In this document: positions 54,816 to 64,000 of the stretch, piece by piece
How the letters are laid out: each line of letters begins with the position of its first letter
Position numbering within the stretch: position 1 is the first letter of the stretch
Assembly: GCF_001510655.1 (NCBI RefSeq)
Contig: NZ_LMVC01000002.1
Coordinates: 602,498-666,497 of the forward strand
Direction of reading: 5' to 3'
Origin: Fictibacillus sp. FJAT-27399
GTDB lineage: Bacteria > Bacillota > Bacilli > Bacillales > Fictibacillaceae
Length of the DNA: 64,000 bases
Notes under the pieces: generated by a model
Seen by the model: only the letters and a program-made list of their open reading frames with translations
The model's database searches: none
Told to the model about the DNA's origin: nothing
Program-made: the position numbers and the translations under genes

Positions 54816-56501
54816 GTGAGAATTCATATCGTTCAAAAAGGTGATACTCTCGAAAAAATCGCCGATAAGTATAATGTAACTTCAGAAGACTTAAGAAGAG
54901 TGAATTTCGGTTTATTTTCAGGCGCTCTTGAAAGAGGATCAAAAGTAAAGATTCCTTCTGAACAAGTGCCGATCGGACGCGGAGAGAAAGCAAAGATGCC
55001 GTTTAAGATGCCAGGTTCTAAAAAAGAGCAGCCGAAGAAAAAAGAAATGCCCAAAAAAGAAATGCCAGCAGCTCCAGTTCAGGAAATTCCGGTTCCAGCC
55101 CCGCCGCCACCGCCGCCAAAACCTGCACCTATTCCAGCTCCGCCTAAAGCAGCACCGATTATCCCAAAAGCAGCACCAATAATCGCAAAAGCAGCACCGA
55201 TAATCGCAAAAGCAGCACCGATAATCCTAAAAGCTGAACCTAAAATGGCGCCAAAGGCCGAGCATAAAATGCCGATGAAAGCAGAACCCATCATGCCGTT
55301 AAAGCCGGCACCGGCAAAAAAGGATATGCCATTTAATCCATTGCTTCCGAAAAAAGATTACAAAGAATCGTCCATGAAATCACCAAAACCGCTTGCCCCT
55401 ATGTCTCATAAAGATTTTGCGGCGTTTATGGAATCATCCTCATCTTCACATATGAAATGGGGACATCACCACGAGCCGATTCACTATAAAGAACCTCAAA
55501 TGAACTATGTGCCGCCTGCCTATCTTTCCCCGGGGCTCGTCCATGGAAAAGACCAGTTTGGAATGGGGAAACAGCATAAACATCCATTCTTGGGTGAAGA
55601 GTCATCTTCTGTAATGAACCAGATGTATTCAGGTGTTCCGCCGATGTTTGAACAGCCTCAGGGGTACACTGCTCCAGTATATGGAGGTGCAGGGGCAGGA
55701 ATGCCGCCATTCAGTGCCATGCCTTATCAAGGCCAGGGACAGCAGGCAGGATCTTATCCTCAAGGTCCCCCAGGCGGTTTACAAATGGGTATGGGGGCGC
55801 CAGGTTCAGGCCAGATGGGATACAGCAGCATGCCTCAGACTGGAATGCAACAGCAGCCTAATATGGCATCCCAGCACGGAATGATGCTATCGCAGGATCA
55901 GCAGCAAAATCCATATGCTACGTTTATGCCGATGCAAGGTCAGCCGATGGGCCAAGGAATGCAAGGTCAGCCATACGGCGGCCAGCAGATGGGCCAGGGA
56001 ATGCAAGGTCAGCCATATGGCAGCCAGCCGATGAGCCAGGGAATGCAGGGTCAGCCATATGGCGGCCAGCCGATGAGCCAGGGAATGCAAGGTCAGCCAT
56101 ATGGCAGCCAGCCGATGAGCCAGGGAATGCAAGGTCAGCCATATGGCGGCCAGCCGATGAGCCAGGGAATGCAAGGTCAGCCATATGGCAGCCAGCCGAT
56201 GAGCCAGGGAATACAGGGTCAGCCATATGGCGGCCAGCAGATGGGCCAGGGAATGCAAGGTCAGCCATATGGCGGCCAGCAGATGGGCCAAGGAATGCAA
56301 GGTCAGCAAATGTATGGTGAATATCCGCCAGGCCAAGTTTCTCAAGGTTATGGTGATATGTCCGGAGGGCAAGGATCTTACGGCGTTAATCCCCCAGCGC
56401 AGCAAGGACAAATGGGTCAGATGCAAGGAATGCCAAATCCATACTCACAGGCGCAATACCGTGATGGCTCGTTAGACAGCCAAGATCAAGATGAAGAGTA
56501 A
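54816..56501 (+). CDS. safA: SafA spore coat assembly factor (LysM protein)
   Basis: Morphogenetic protein of the inner coat, about 561 residues. The N-terminal LysM domain (RIHIVQKGDTLEKIADKY, residues 2-46) binds cortex peptidoglycan; then Pro/Lys-rich linkers with repeated KAAPIIA units; a Met/Gln/Gly/Pro-rich C-terminal half with eight or more copies of a 14-residue unit (QPYGGQPMSQGMQG). GTG 54816 is chosen because it matches the SafA N terminus; AGGAGG lies 13 bases upstream, which is long, so TTG 54792 stays possible. Overlaps the next gene by 11 bp. Confidence 0.93.
   Translation: MRIHIVQKGDTLEKIADKYNVTSEDLRRVNFGLFSGALERGSKVKIPSEQVPIGRGEKAKMPFKMPGSKKEQPKKKEMPKKEMPAAPVQEIPVPAPPPPPPKPAPIPAPPKAAPIIPKAAPIIAKAAPIIAKAAPIILKAEPKMAPKAEHKMPMKAEPIMPLKPAPAKKDMPFNPLLPKKDYKESSMKSPKPLAPMSHKDFAAFMESSSSSHMKWGHHHEPIHYKEPQMNYVPPAYLSPGLVHGKDQFGMGKQHKHPFLGEESSSVMNQMYSGVPPMFEQPQGYTAPVYGGAGAGMPPFSAMPYQGQGQQAGSYPQGPPGGLQMGMGAPGSGQMGYSSMPQTGMQQQPNMASQHGMMLSQDQQQNPYATFMPMQGQPMGQGMQGQPYGGQQMGQGMQGQPYGSQPMSQGMQGQPYGGQPMSQGMQGQPYGSQPMSQGMQGQPYGGQPMSQGMQGQPYGSQPMSQGIQGQPYGGQQMGQGMQGQPYGGQQMGQGMQGQQMYGEYPPGQVSQGYGDMSGGQGSYGVNPPAQQGQMGQMQGMPNPYSQAQYRDGSLDSQDQDEE
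55155..55235 (+). repeat. In-frame KAAPIIA repeats in safA
   Basis: A 21-base unit encoding KAAPIIA-type heptads is repeated about four times, degenerating into KAEPKM. Expected to vary in copy number. Confidence 0.85.
55936..56310 (+). repeat. 42-bp tandem repeats in the 3' half of safA
   Basis: About eight full copies of a 42-base unit (14 codons) with alternating G/S and Q/P variants in a higher-order pattern, indicating recent unequal duplication of two-unit blocks. Long reading frames on the opposite strand here are artefacts of the repeat. Confidence 0.95.
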
Positions 56502-57480
56502 TTCATACGGAGACGGTTTCAAAAGAAAGCGTCTCTTCTTAAATAGCCTTACTGAGAAAGGGCTGGATATTAAAAACCATTATTTTGTGAAACACAATGT
56601 TTGTATTATTGAAACCAAAGCAGGAACTTATGTGCTTAAAGGGTTCTCCAGAAAGGAAGAATGTCAGGAGCAATTGAAGCTGTCCCGGTGGTATTCTCAG
56701 CAATCAAGTCCGATGATGGGAATATATACGGCTTTTCCGACCGGAAAGAAAATACATTACTATGAGAACATGTATTGGGGCATCATGCCTTTTTATAAAG
56801 GTGATGAACTTGATCTGAATGACGAAAAGGACATAAGAGACGGAATCCATGCGATTCGAAAGTTCCACCGCCAGAGTATCTTTCAGTCTGACTCCTATCT
56901 CTCGCTTCTATCGAGCTATTCACTTATCGAAAAGTGGACCAAACGATTTAATGCTTTTAAAAGAAACAGCAAAAAACATCATATTTCTCATGAGATGAGT
57001 GAAGCTTTTCAGGAAATGATTGCGTGGGGGAAATGGTCATTGAGCCATTTGAACCGAAGAGAACTGGAAAAAATGGAACAGAACGCAAGACAAAAGGGTG
57101 AAGTATGCCACGGAGATGTTGCTCCTCATAATTTTATGCGCTTAAGCGGAGACACCGTTATCTTAATCGATTACGACCTGTTTTCCGTCGTTCCGCATGA
57201 TTATGACATTCTTCAATATGTAAACCGGATCTTGCCATATTGGGATTGGTCCCCATCCATATTGCGAAAATGCCAAGACCCTGAGCTGGAATCGCTTCTT
57301 CGTAAAAAATGGTTTTTAATCGCCCTTGTTTTTCCGACGGATCTTTACAGAGAATGGAATCGTGCATTCGAAGCGGGTAAAGATCAGATCAAAGAAATGA
57401 CGACCTTTACAGAAGAAGATCTTCCGTTCCGGAGAAAGTTTATAAAAACAATACAGGAATTGGTCAAGAATCCCACGTAA
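56491..57480 (+). CDS. CotS-family kinase-like protein downstream of safA
   Basis: A 329-residue phosphotransferase-like protein of the CotS family. Unlike YsxE in this window it keeps a full catalytic set: HGDVAPHNFM (HxDxxxxN) and LIDYDLF (metal-binding Asp). The N-lobe has VCIIETKAGTYVLKGF. It starts inside the end of safA (11-bp overlap), so it is co-expressed with this coat gene. Substrate unknown; phosphorylation of coat components by a CotH-like logic is only a hypothesis. Confidence 0.85.
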   Translation: MKSNSYGDGFKRKRLFLNSLTEKGLDIKNHYFVKHNVCIIETKAGTYVLKGFSRKEECQEQLKLSRWYSQQSSPMMGIYTAFPTGKKIHYYENMYWGIMPFYKGDELDLNDEKDIRDGIHAIRKFHRQSIFQSDSYLSLLSSYSLIEKWTKRFNAFKRNSKKHHISHEMSEAFQEMIAWGKWSLSHLNRRELEKMEQNARQKGEVCHGDVAPHNFMRLSGDTVILIDYDLFSVVPHDYDILQYVNRILPYWDWSPSILRKCQDPELESLLRKKWFLIALVFPTDLYREWNRAFEAGKDQIKEMTTFTEEDLPFRRKFIKTIQELVKNPT

Positions 57481-57525
57481 TATCCAGAAATTATATGTCT
57501 TACCGGTATGTGACAGAGTAAAAAG

Positions 57526-57561
57526 AACCTCCGAATGCCATTCTAGTGGTGAAAGGAGGTT
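57526..57561 (+). promoter_or_regulatory. Hairpin that can mask the coxA ribosome-binding site
   Basis: AACCTCC (57526-57532) is the exact complement of GGAGGTT (57555-57561), the ribosome-binding site of the next gene; GAATG / CATTC can pair inside the loop. The T run after it means it could also act as a terminator of the upstream operon. Confidence 0.55.
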
Positions 57562-57567
57562 TTTGCA

Positions 57568-58155
57568 TTGAAGATTATACTAAGCGGTATAACGGTTCTT
57601 GCATTAACAGCAGGTCTGATGGGCTGTAACAACAACAAAGGTGCGCTCGACCGCAACGATAATGATGTAAGGCCGATCGGATATTATTCCAACGAGGGTG
57701 ATAACCGCGGGGATTTGGACCGCAGTAAAGGCCCTGTTACTGACATGATGGATAATAACCGTACCGATCATAATGTAACGTATCATGAGGACTATGATGG
57801 TGCGCTTGCCGAGAAGATCAGGAACCGGGTTAACAGTATGAACAATGTAGACGATGCTCACGTTATTTTGAATGATAACAACGTCATTGTCGGAATAGAT
57901 ACCAGTGAAAACGATAAAAGCGCTGTCAATCAGAGAGTGTATAGAGAAGTGAAAAAGCTGGTTCCCAACCGGGATGTTCGCGTGACAACTGATGACTCGA
58001 TCGTGAATCGAATCAAAAACGTAGATAATAATCTCCGTGACGGCAAAACAACCAATGAAGTCAGCTCTGACATCAAAGGAATTATGTCGGATATCGGAAA
58101 AGCAGGCACCAACTTAGGAGATGCAGTAAAACGTCCTTTCGAAAATAATCGATAG
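57568..58155 (+). CDS. coxA: YhcN/YlaJ-family sporulation lipoprotein (CoxA-like)
   Basis: A 195-residue lipoprotein with lipobox LTAGLMGC (Cys20), an Asn/Asp-rich segment and a YhcN/YlaJ-type domain (about 75-150: IRNRVNSMNNVDDAHVIL, IVGIDTS). The TTG start at 57568 follows AAAGGAGG. Located after safA as coxA (yrbB) is in B. subtilis, where the product is found in the spore cortex. Terminator directly after. Confidence 0.87.
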   Translation: MKIILSGITVLALTAGLMGCNNNKGALDRNDNDVRPIGYYSNEGDNRGDLDRSKGPVTDMMDNNRTDHNVTYHEDYDGALAEKIRNRVNSMNNVDDAHVILNDNNVIVGIDTSENDKSAVNQRVYREVKKLVPNRDVRVTTDDSIVNRIKNVDNNLRDGKTTNEVSSDIKGIMSDIGKAGTNLGDAVKRPFENNR

Positions 58156-58186
58156 AGAACAGGATTTTTTCTGTTCTCTTTTTTTA
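58154..58186 (+). terminator. Intrinsic terminator after coxA
   Basis: Stem AGAGAACAG / CTGTTCTCT, loop of eight bases, followed by a run of seven T. Confidence 0.9.
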
Positions 58187-58245
58187 TTTCTTTGAACAGG
58201 AGCATTGCGATTTTTGTGTTAAACTCCCCGTTCGGGCTGACTCTG

Positions 58246-58254
58246 TGATACAAT
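58246..58254 (+). promoter_or_regulatory. Extended -10 promoter of ruvAB
   Basis: TGATACAAT gives TG-n-TACAAT at 58246-58254; no clear -35 and no LexA box are seen. Confidence 0.5.
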
Positions 58255-58297
58255 ACTGACAGAAACGTATGGTCGCTTTTTTAAGGAGAGAACATGA

Positions 58298-58891
58298 TTG
58301 ATTGAACATATAAATGGAAAGATTGAACACGTGTCTGCTGAATATGCAGTTCTTGAAGCCAATGGGATTGGATACCAAATTTTTTGTCCGAATCCATTCA
58401 TCTATCGTCCCGGTCAAGCTGAGACGATCTACACATATCATTATGTGAGGGAAGATTTGATTGCGCTGTATGGGTTTAAAACACGCAAAGAGCGAGATTT
58501 ATTCTTAAAATTATTAAACGTATCAGGAATAGGCCCAAAAGGAGCCTTAGCCATCATGGCATTCGGACAGCCAGAACAAGTGATTCGGGCCATTGAAGCT
58601 GAGGATGAAGGGTTTCTTGTGAAATTTCCGGGAGTAGGGAAGAAGACGGCCCGCCAGATGATATTGGACCTTAAAGGAAAGCTTTCGATCTTCACTGAAG
58701 AGCCAATGGAAGGATTATTTGCCGGCCCGGCTTCCGACAGTTCAGAACAGCTTGATGAAGCGGTTGAAGCGTTAACGGCTTTAGGGTATGCCAAGAAAGA
58801 AATTAATAAAGTGCTGCCTTCCCTTAAAAAGGAAGATCTGACAACAGATCAGTACATAAGGAAAGCGCTGCAGAAGCTAGTGAACCATTAG
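58298..58891 (+). CDS. ruvA: Holliday junction helicase subunit RuvA
   Basis: DNA-binding tetramer component of the RuvAB branch migration motor; 197 residues. The N-terminal OB domain ([19 protein letters not shown]), two helix-hairpin-helix motifs ([16 protein letters not shown] and [15 protein letters not shown]) and the C-terminal RuvB-binding domain are present. TTG start at 58298 with AAGGAGAG upstream; an out-of-frame ATG at 58294 is not used. Confidence 0.97.
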   Translation: MIEHINGKIEHVSAEYAVLEANGIGYQIFCPNPFIYRPGQAETIYTYHYVREDLIALYGFKTRKERDLFLKLLNVSGIGPKGALAIMAFGQPEQVIRAIEAEDEGFLVKFPGVGKKTARQMILDLKGKLSIFTEEPMEGLFAGPASDSSEQLDEAVEALTALGYAKKEINKVLPSLKKEDLTTDQYIRKALQKLVNH

Positions 58892-58904
58892 GGGCGTGAT
58901 CGCT

Positions 58905-59903
58905 TTGGACGACAGAATAGTATCGGGTGAAAGCTCAAGGGACGATTTTTTTGAATTGAGTTTGCGTCCGGAATATTTGCAACAATACATAGGCCAAGAA
59001 AAAGTAAAAGAAAATCTAAATATCTTTATTCAGGCGGCTAAGCTTAGAAATGAAGCCCTTGACCATGTTTTGCTATACGGGCCGCCAGGTCTTGGGAAAA
59101 CGACGCTCGCATCTATCATTGCGAAAGAAATGAACGTCAATTTCAGAACAACAAGCGGTCCCGCAATTGAGCGGCCGGGTGATCTGGCAGCTATCCTCAC
59201 AGCACTTGAACCTGGGGATGTGCTGTTTATTGATGAAATTCACAGGCTATCAAGAGCGATCGAGGAAGTGCTCTATTCCGCGATGGAAGACTTCTGTCTG
59301 GATATTGTAATCGGAAAGGGCGAAACAGCTCGATCTGTCCGGCTGGATCTGCCTCCATTTACGTTAGTAGGGGCGACTACCCGTGCCGGGTCTCTGTCTT
59401 CACCGCTCCGTGACCGATTTGGTGTGCTGGCACGTCTGGAATACTACAATAATGAAGATTTAACCGAAATTGTTACACGGACCAGTGAAGTATTTGGCAT
59501 GAAGATTGACAAGCCTTCTGCCCAAGAGATAGCCCGCCGTTCAAGAGGGACGCCGAGAATCGCCAATCGTCTCTTCAAAAGAGTACGGGACTTTGCTCAG
59601 GTTGATGGGACGGATACGGTGAGTATCAGCCTCGCAGACAGGGCGCTGGAAATGCTTCAAGTTGACCGTTTAGGATTGGATCATATTGACCATAAATTAT
59701 TACAAGGGATCATCCATAAATATAAAGGCGGCCCGGTAGGTCTTGAAACCATTTCAGCTACGATCGGTGAGGAATCCCATACGATTGAAGATGTTTATGA
59801 ACCCTACCTGCTGCAGATTGGCTTTATACAGCGCACCCCTAGGGGGAGAGTGGTGACTGCCCTTGCTTATGAGCATTTTAATATGGAGGTGCCGAATCCT
59901 TAA
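58905..59903 (+). CDS. ruvB: Holliday junction helicase subunit RuvB
   Basis: AAA+ motor of branch migration, about 332 residues. Walker [13 protein letters not shown], Walker [11 protein letters not shown], and the C-terminal winged helix ending [18 protein letters not shown] are present. TTG 58905 (DDRIVSGE) fits the family N terminus and the GGGG upstream; a GTG at 58896 is also in frame. Stop overlaps the DUF2905 start by one base. Confidence 0.97.
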   Translation: MDDRIVSGESSRDDFFELSLRPEYLQQYIGQEKVKENLNIFIQAAKLRNEALDHVLLYGPPGLGKTTLASIIAKEMNVNFRTTSGPAIERPGDLAAILTALEPGDVLFIDEIHRLSRAIEEVLYSAMEDFCLDIVIGKGETARSVRLDLPPFTLVGATTRAGSLSSPLRDRFGVLARLEYYNNEDLTEIVTRTSEVFGMKIDKPSAQEIARRSRGTPRIANRLFKRVRDFAQVDGTDTVSISLADRALEMLQVDRLGLDHIDHKLLQGIIHKYKGGPVGLETISATIGEESHTIEDVYEPYLLQIGFIQRTPRGRVVTALAYEHFNMEVPNP

Positions 59904-60100
59904 TGGGAATACCCCGGCTGTTAATACTGATGGGAGTCATCTTGATCATTATCGGTGGTTTATGGACGTTCGTCGGCAAGATTCCCGGCGACATCGTTTT
60001 TAAAAAAGAGAACACTACATTTTATTTTCCCATTGTCACATCGATTATTATCAGTGTCATTTTGTCATTGATATTTTATGTGATCGGGCGATTTAAATAG
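59903..60100 (+). CDS. DUF2905 family small membrane protein
   Basis: A 65-residue protein with two membrane helices and the family motif GKIPGDIVFKKENTTFYFP between them. Function unknown. Starts at the ruvB stop (TAATG), so it is translationally coupled to ruvB, and queA follows 22 bp later. Confidence 0.88.
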   Translation: MGIPRLLILMGVILIIIGGLWTFVGKIPGDIVFKKENTTFYFPIVTSIIISVILSLIFYVIGRFK

Positions 60101-60122
60101 GTGAGAGAAACAGGAGAAGAAA

Positions 60123-62304
<2,182 letters not shown>

Positions 62305-62336
62305 CTGGCTTTAACTAATAGAAAGGGGTGAAAATA

Positions 62337-62600
62337 ATGGGTTCTTTAGGTTCTCTTTTACCAATTTTACTGATGTTTGTCATTTTTTACTTTTTGCTGA
62401 TCAGACCTCAGCAGAAGAGACAAAAGTCTGTTAAAACCATGCAGAGCGGCTTGAAAAAAGGTGATTACGTCGTAACGATCGGCGGTCTTCACGGCACGAT
62501 TGAAGTGCTGGAAGAAAACACGGTGGTTATCAAATCGAAGGACGGTTCAGCGCTTACGTTTGACCGTAACGCGATCCGTGAATCAAGAGAAGTACAATAA
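62337..62600 (+). CDS. yajC: Preprotein translocase subunit YajC
   Basis: Small inner-membrane partner of SecDF; 87 residues. One N-terminal helix (LLPILLMFVIFYFLLI) then RPQQKRQKS and the GDYVVTIGGLHGTI barrel-like region. The ATG at 62337 follows AAAGGGG at normal spacing; GTG 62328 is in frame but too close. Confidence 0.95.
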   Translation: MGSLGSLLPILLMFVIFYFLLIRPQQKRQKSVKTMQSGLKKGDYVVTIGGLHGTIEVLEENTVVIKSKDGSALTFDRNAIRESREVQ

Positions 62601-62604
62601 AAAT

Positions 62605-62643
62605 AAAAAATGGCAGAAGCCCCGTTGCTTCCTGCCATTTTTT
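62605..62643. terminator. Bidirectional terminator between yajC and yrzE
   Basis: Perfect 12-bp stem AAAAAATGGCAG / CTGCCATTTTTT with a GC-rich 15-base loop; T runs on both strands serve two convergent genes. Confidence 0.9.
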
Positions 62644-62649
62644 ATTGAG

Positions 62650-63027
62650 CTATTTATGGCTGCTGAAATTGACGCCCATGATGGCTCCCAGCATACAAAG
62701 GAGTAAAAAGATTCCGTGATACATGTACTGCATGGATGTAAATGTGGTTTGGTATCCTAAATATTGCACTAAAAACACGAGCAAGGAGAAAAGCAGGGCT
62801 GTACCGGAACCAAGCATAATGCCTTTTTCTTTTCCCTTTTTACCTGAAAGAAATCCTCCAATAAAGAGAGAAAGAAAGGAAAGACCAGTCGTCACCCATT
62901 TTAAAGATGATTCTGTCAGAGAAGTGAACCGCAATAGAAGAGAAAGAATAAGACTGCTTATGATAATGGCAACTAAAATTGTGGCAACACCTTTTATCAT
63001 TGAAGAAAACATATGTCGAACAGCCAC
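62650..63027 (-). CDS. yrzE: TIGR04086-type membrane protein (YrzE-like)
   Basis: A 125-residue protein with four membrane helices (for example VATILVAIIISSLILSLLL and GLSFLSLFIGGFLSG) of the family that includes B. subtilis YrzE. Function unknown. GTG start at 63027 with AAAGGAGG 11 bases upstream; ATG at 63012 is an alternative. Position between yajC and yrbG matches B. subtilis. Confidence 0.85.
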   Translation of the reverse strand: MAVRHMFSSMIKGVATILVAIIISSLILSLLLRFTSLTESSLKWVTTGLSFLSLFIGGFLSGKKGKEKGIMLGSGTALLFSLLVFLVQYLGYQTTFTSMQYMYHGIFLLLCMLGAIMGVNFSSHK

Positions 63028-63173
63028 TTGGATTCGTCCTCCTTTACATACAAGCCTTCCTTATATCCATATTCACCGTCCCGAAAAATAGACGAACATT
63101 TTTTGTCCTTCTCCCCTGGAAAATGCCCATTATTTAATTCAATTACCAAAACATTCGCCTCATGTTCATTCAT
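62997..63173 (-). CDS. Possible small ORF overlapping the yrzE start (weak)
   Basis: Reading frame of about 58 residues (starting MNEHEANVLVIELNNG) directly upstream of, and overlapping, the yrzE start. Codon choice looks coding-like, but there is no ribosome-binding site before the ATG and no recognisable domain. Listed only as a candidate. Confidence 0.2.
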   Translation of the reverse strand: MNEHEANVLVIELNNGHFPGEKDKKCSSIFRDGEYGYKEGLYVKEDESKWLFDICFLQ

Positions 63174-63219
63174 CACGATGGTCAAACTAATTATGATGAA
63201 AATGAAAGGAGGGAAAGCA

Positions 63220-63891
63220 ATGGAATATTATACAATTATTTTGAGGACCATCTTTGTTTATTTTATTTTGATTGGCGTATTTCGGCTGATGGGAAAACGG
63301 GAAATTGGAAAATTATCTGTACTGGACTTTGTTGTTTCCATTATGATCGCCGAACTGGCGGTCATCTCGATTGAAGATCCGAAAGTACCGATGCTTAAGC
63401 ATCTGGTTGGAATTTTTGTACTGTTTCTCATTCAAATTTTCCTTGCGTTCCTTTCATTAAAAAGCAAAAAGGTTCGAGAGATCGTTGACGGCAAGCCTTC
63501 CATTATCATTGAGAACGGACAAATTAATGAATCTGAAATGAAAAAACAGCGCTATAATTTTGATGACCTGCTGACTCAATTAAGGGAGAACAACATAAAG
63601 AATGTGGCGGATGTAGAATTTGGAATTCTGGAATCAACAGGGAAACTTTCCGTCATTACAAGAGAAGTTGAGTGTGACAGGAAAACAAATTCAGCAGTAA
63701 GCCCGCTCCCTCTGGTGTTCCCGGTGATATTGGATGGGAAAATTCAGGAAGACCATCTAAAAAAACTGGATAAAACCTCTTTATGGCTACGCCAGGAACT
63801 GCGCAAGATGGGAATCAGAGATACAAAAAATATCTCTATCTGTACGATAAATAATAATGACTCGCTGTATGTAGACAAAAAAGATGATTAA
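63220..63891 (+). CDS. yrbG: DUF421 (YetF/YrbG-like) membrane protein
   Basis: A 223-residue protein with three N-terminal membrane helices (YTIILRTIFVYFILIGVFRL) and a C-terminal cytosolic YetF-type domain (REIVDGKPSIIIENGQI; FDDLLTQLRENNI). Family function is not settled. AAAGGAGGG precedes the ATG at 63220; a longer in-frame start at 63013 would run antisense through yrzE and is rejected. Repeat copy 4 begins at the base after the stop codon. Confidence 0.9.
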   Translation: MEYYTIILRTIFVYFILIGVFRLMGKREIGKLSVLDFVVSIMIAELAVISIEDPKVPMLKHLVGIFVLFLIQIFLAFLSLKSKKVREIVDGKPSIIIENGQINESEMKKQRYNFDDLLTQLRENNIKNVADVEFGILESTGKLSVITREVECDRKTNSAVSPLPLVFPVILDGKIQEDHLKKLDKTSLWLRQELRKMGIRDTKNISICTINNNDSLYVDKKDD

Positions 63892-64000
63892 GGGGCTGTC
63901 CAAGAAGTCTGTAAGCTGTTGATTTCCGTTCCAGGCTGCTCGCTTTCCGCGGGGCGTGCGGTGAGCCTTACCGGCGTGAACGCCTACTTTTTGGTGCTAG
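63892..64000 (+). repeat. Structured repeat, copy 4 (truncated by window end)
   Basis: First 109 bases of the same repeat family in the orientation of copy 1, beginning GGGGCTGTCC directly after the yrbG stop. The outer part matches copies 1 and 2 with few changes, but the central hairpin is GGCGT-GA-ACGCC and the sequence after it differs. The right end lies outside the window. Confidence 0.92.

Noticed and set aside
55936..56310. CRISPR-like array
   Set aside because: The repeats are contiguous, in frame and without unique spacers; they encode the SafA tail.
55887..56426. Long reading frame opposite to safA rich in His, Leu and Ala
   Set aside because: It is the complement of the 42-bp in-frame repeats of safA; periodic and without a start site.
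63013..63219. 69-residue N-terminal extension of the DUF421 protein
   Set aside because: It runs antisense over the yrzE start, has no conserved features, and a strong ribosome-binding site precedes the ATG at 63220.

Overview
The window is a low-to-medium GC chromosomal segment of an endospore-forming member of the Bacillaceae. The gene order lon-ysxC-hemAXCDBL-spoVID-ysxE-valS-folC-(comC)-spoIIB-maf-radC-mreBCD-minCD-spoIVFAB-rplU-ysxB-rpmA-spo0B-obg-pheB / niaR-nadS-nadBCA-safA-coxA-ruvAB-queA-tgt-yajC-yrzE-yrbG is essentially that of Bacillus subtilis. The insertions (a type IV pilus locus, an RNase G gene, DUF2905, extra CotS-like genes) suggest a relative such as Fictibacillus, but the genus cannot be proved from this window. 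There are no rRNA, tRNA, phage or CRISPR features.

Layout. 1-2.7 kb: 3' part of lon, ysxC and a reverse-strand membrane protein. 2.9-9.2 kb: haem operon hemAXCDBL behind an extended -10 promoter that overlaps a near-consensus Per box. 9.3-12.9 kb: spore coat genes spoVID and ysxE with an extra CotS-like gene between them. 13-16 kb: T-box regulated valS. 16-17.8 kb: reverse-strand tandem pair of RimK-like ATP-grasp ligases, then folC. 19.3-35.5 kb: GGDEF diguanylate cyclase gene and a type IV pilus locus: reverse-strand minor pilins (PilV/W/X-like), then forward-strand acidic membrane protein, PRC-barrel protein, VanW/G5 protein, pilB, pilT, pilC, major pilin, prepilin peptidase (comC/pilD) and pilMNO. 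This occupies the place where B. subtilis has little more than comC. 35.6-45.5 kb: spoIIB, maf, radC, mreBCD, minCD, spoIVFAB and rng. 45.5-49.2 kb: rplU (with L21 leader), ysxB/prp, rpmA, spo0B, obg, pheB. 49.4-54.7 kb: NAD biosynthesis, divergent niaR-nadS and nadBCA. 54.8-58.2 kb: safA, a CotS-family kinase-like gene and coxA. 58.3-64 kb: ruvAB, DUF2905, queA, tgt, yajC, yrzE and yrbG.

Two themes go beyond the standard backbone. First, the pilus locus is linked to c-di-GMP: a GGEEF cyclase lies beside it and PilB begins with a tandem MshEN-type motif known to bind c-di-GMP. Second, a repeat of about 223 bp with GGGGCTGTCC / GGACAGCCCC ends occurs four times (20991, 32023, 49191 inverted, 63892 cut by the window end). 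Each copy abuts stop codons, has A/T runs that make its ends look like bidirectional intrinsic terminators, and carries an internal hairpin whose paired bases change together between copies. The first two copies appear identical, lie in direct orientation and bracket the core pilus genes.

Sporulation genes (spoVID, ysxE, spoIIB, spoIVFAB, spo0B, safA, coxA) are interspersed with cell-shape, division, translation and tRNA-modification genes, as usual for this chromosomal region in Bacilli.
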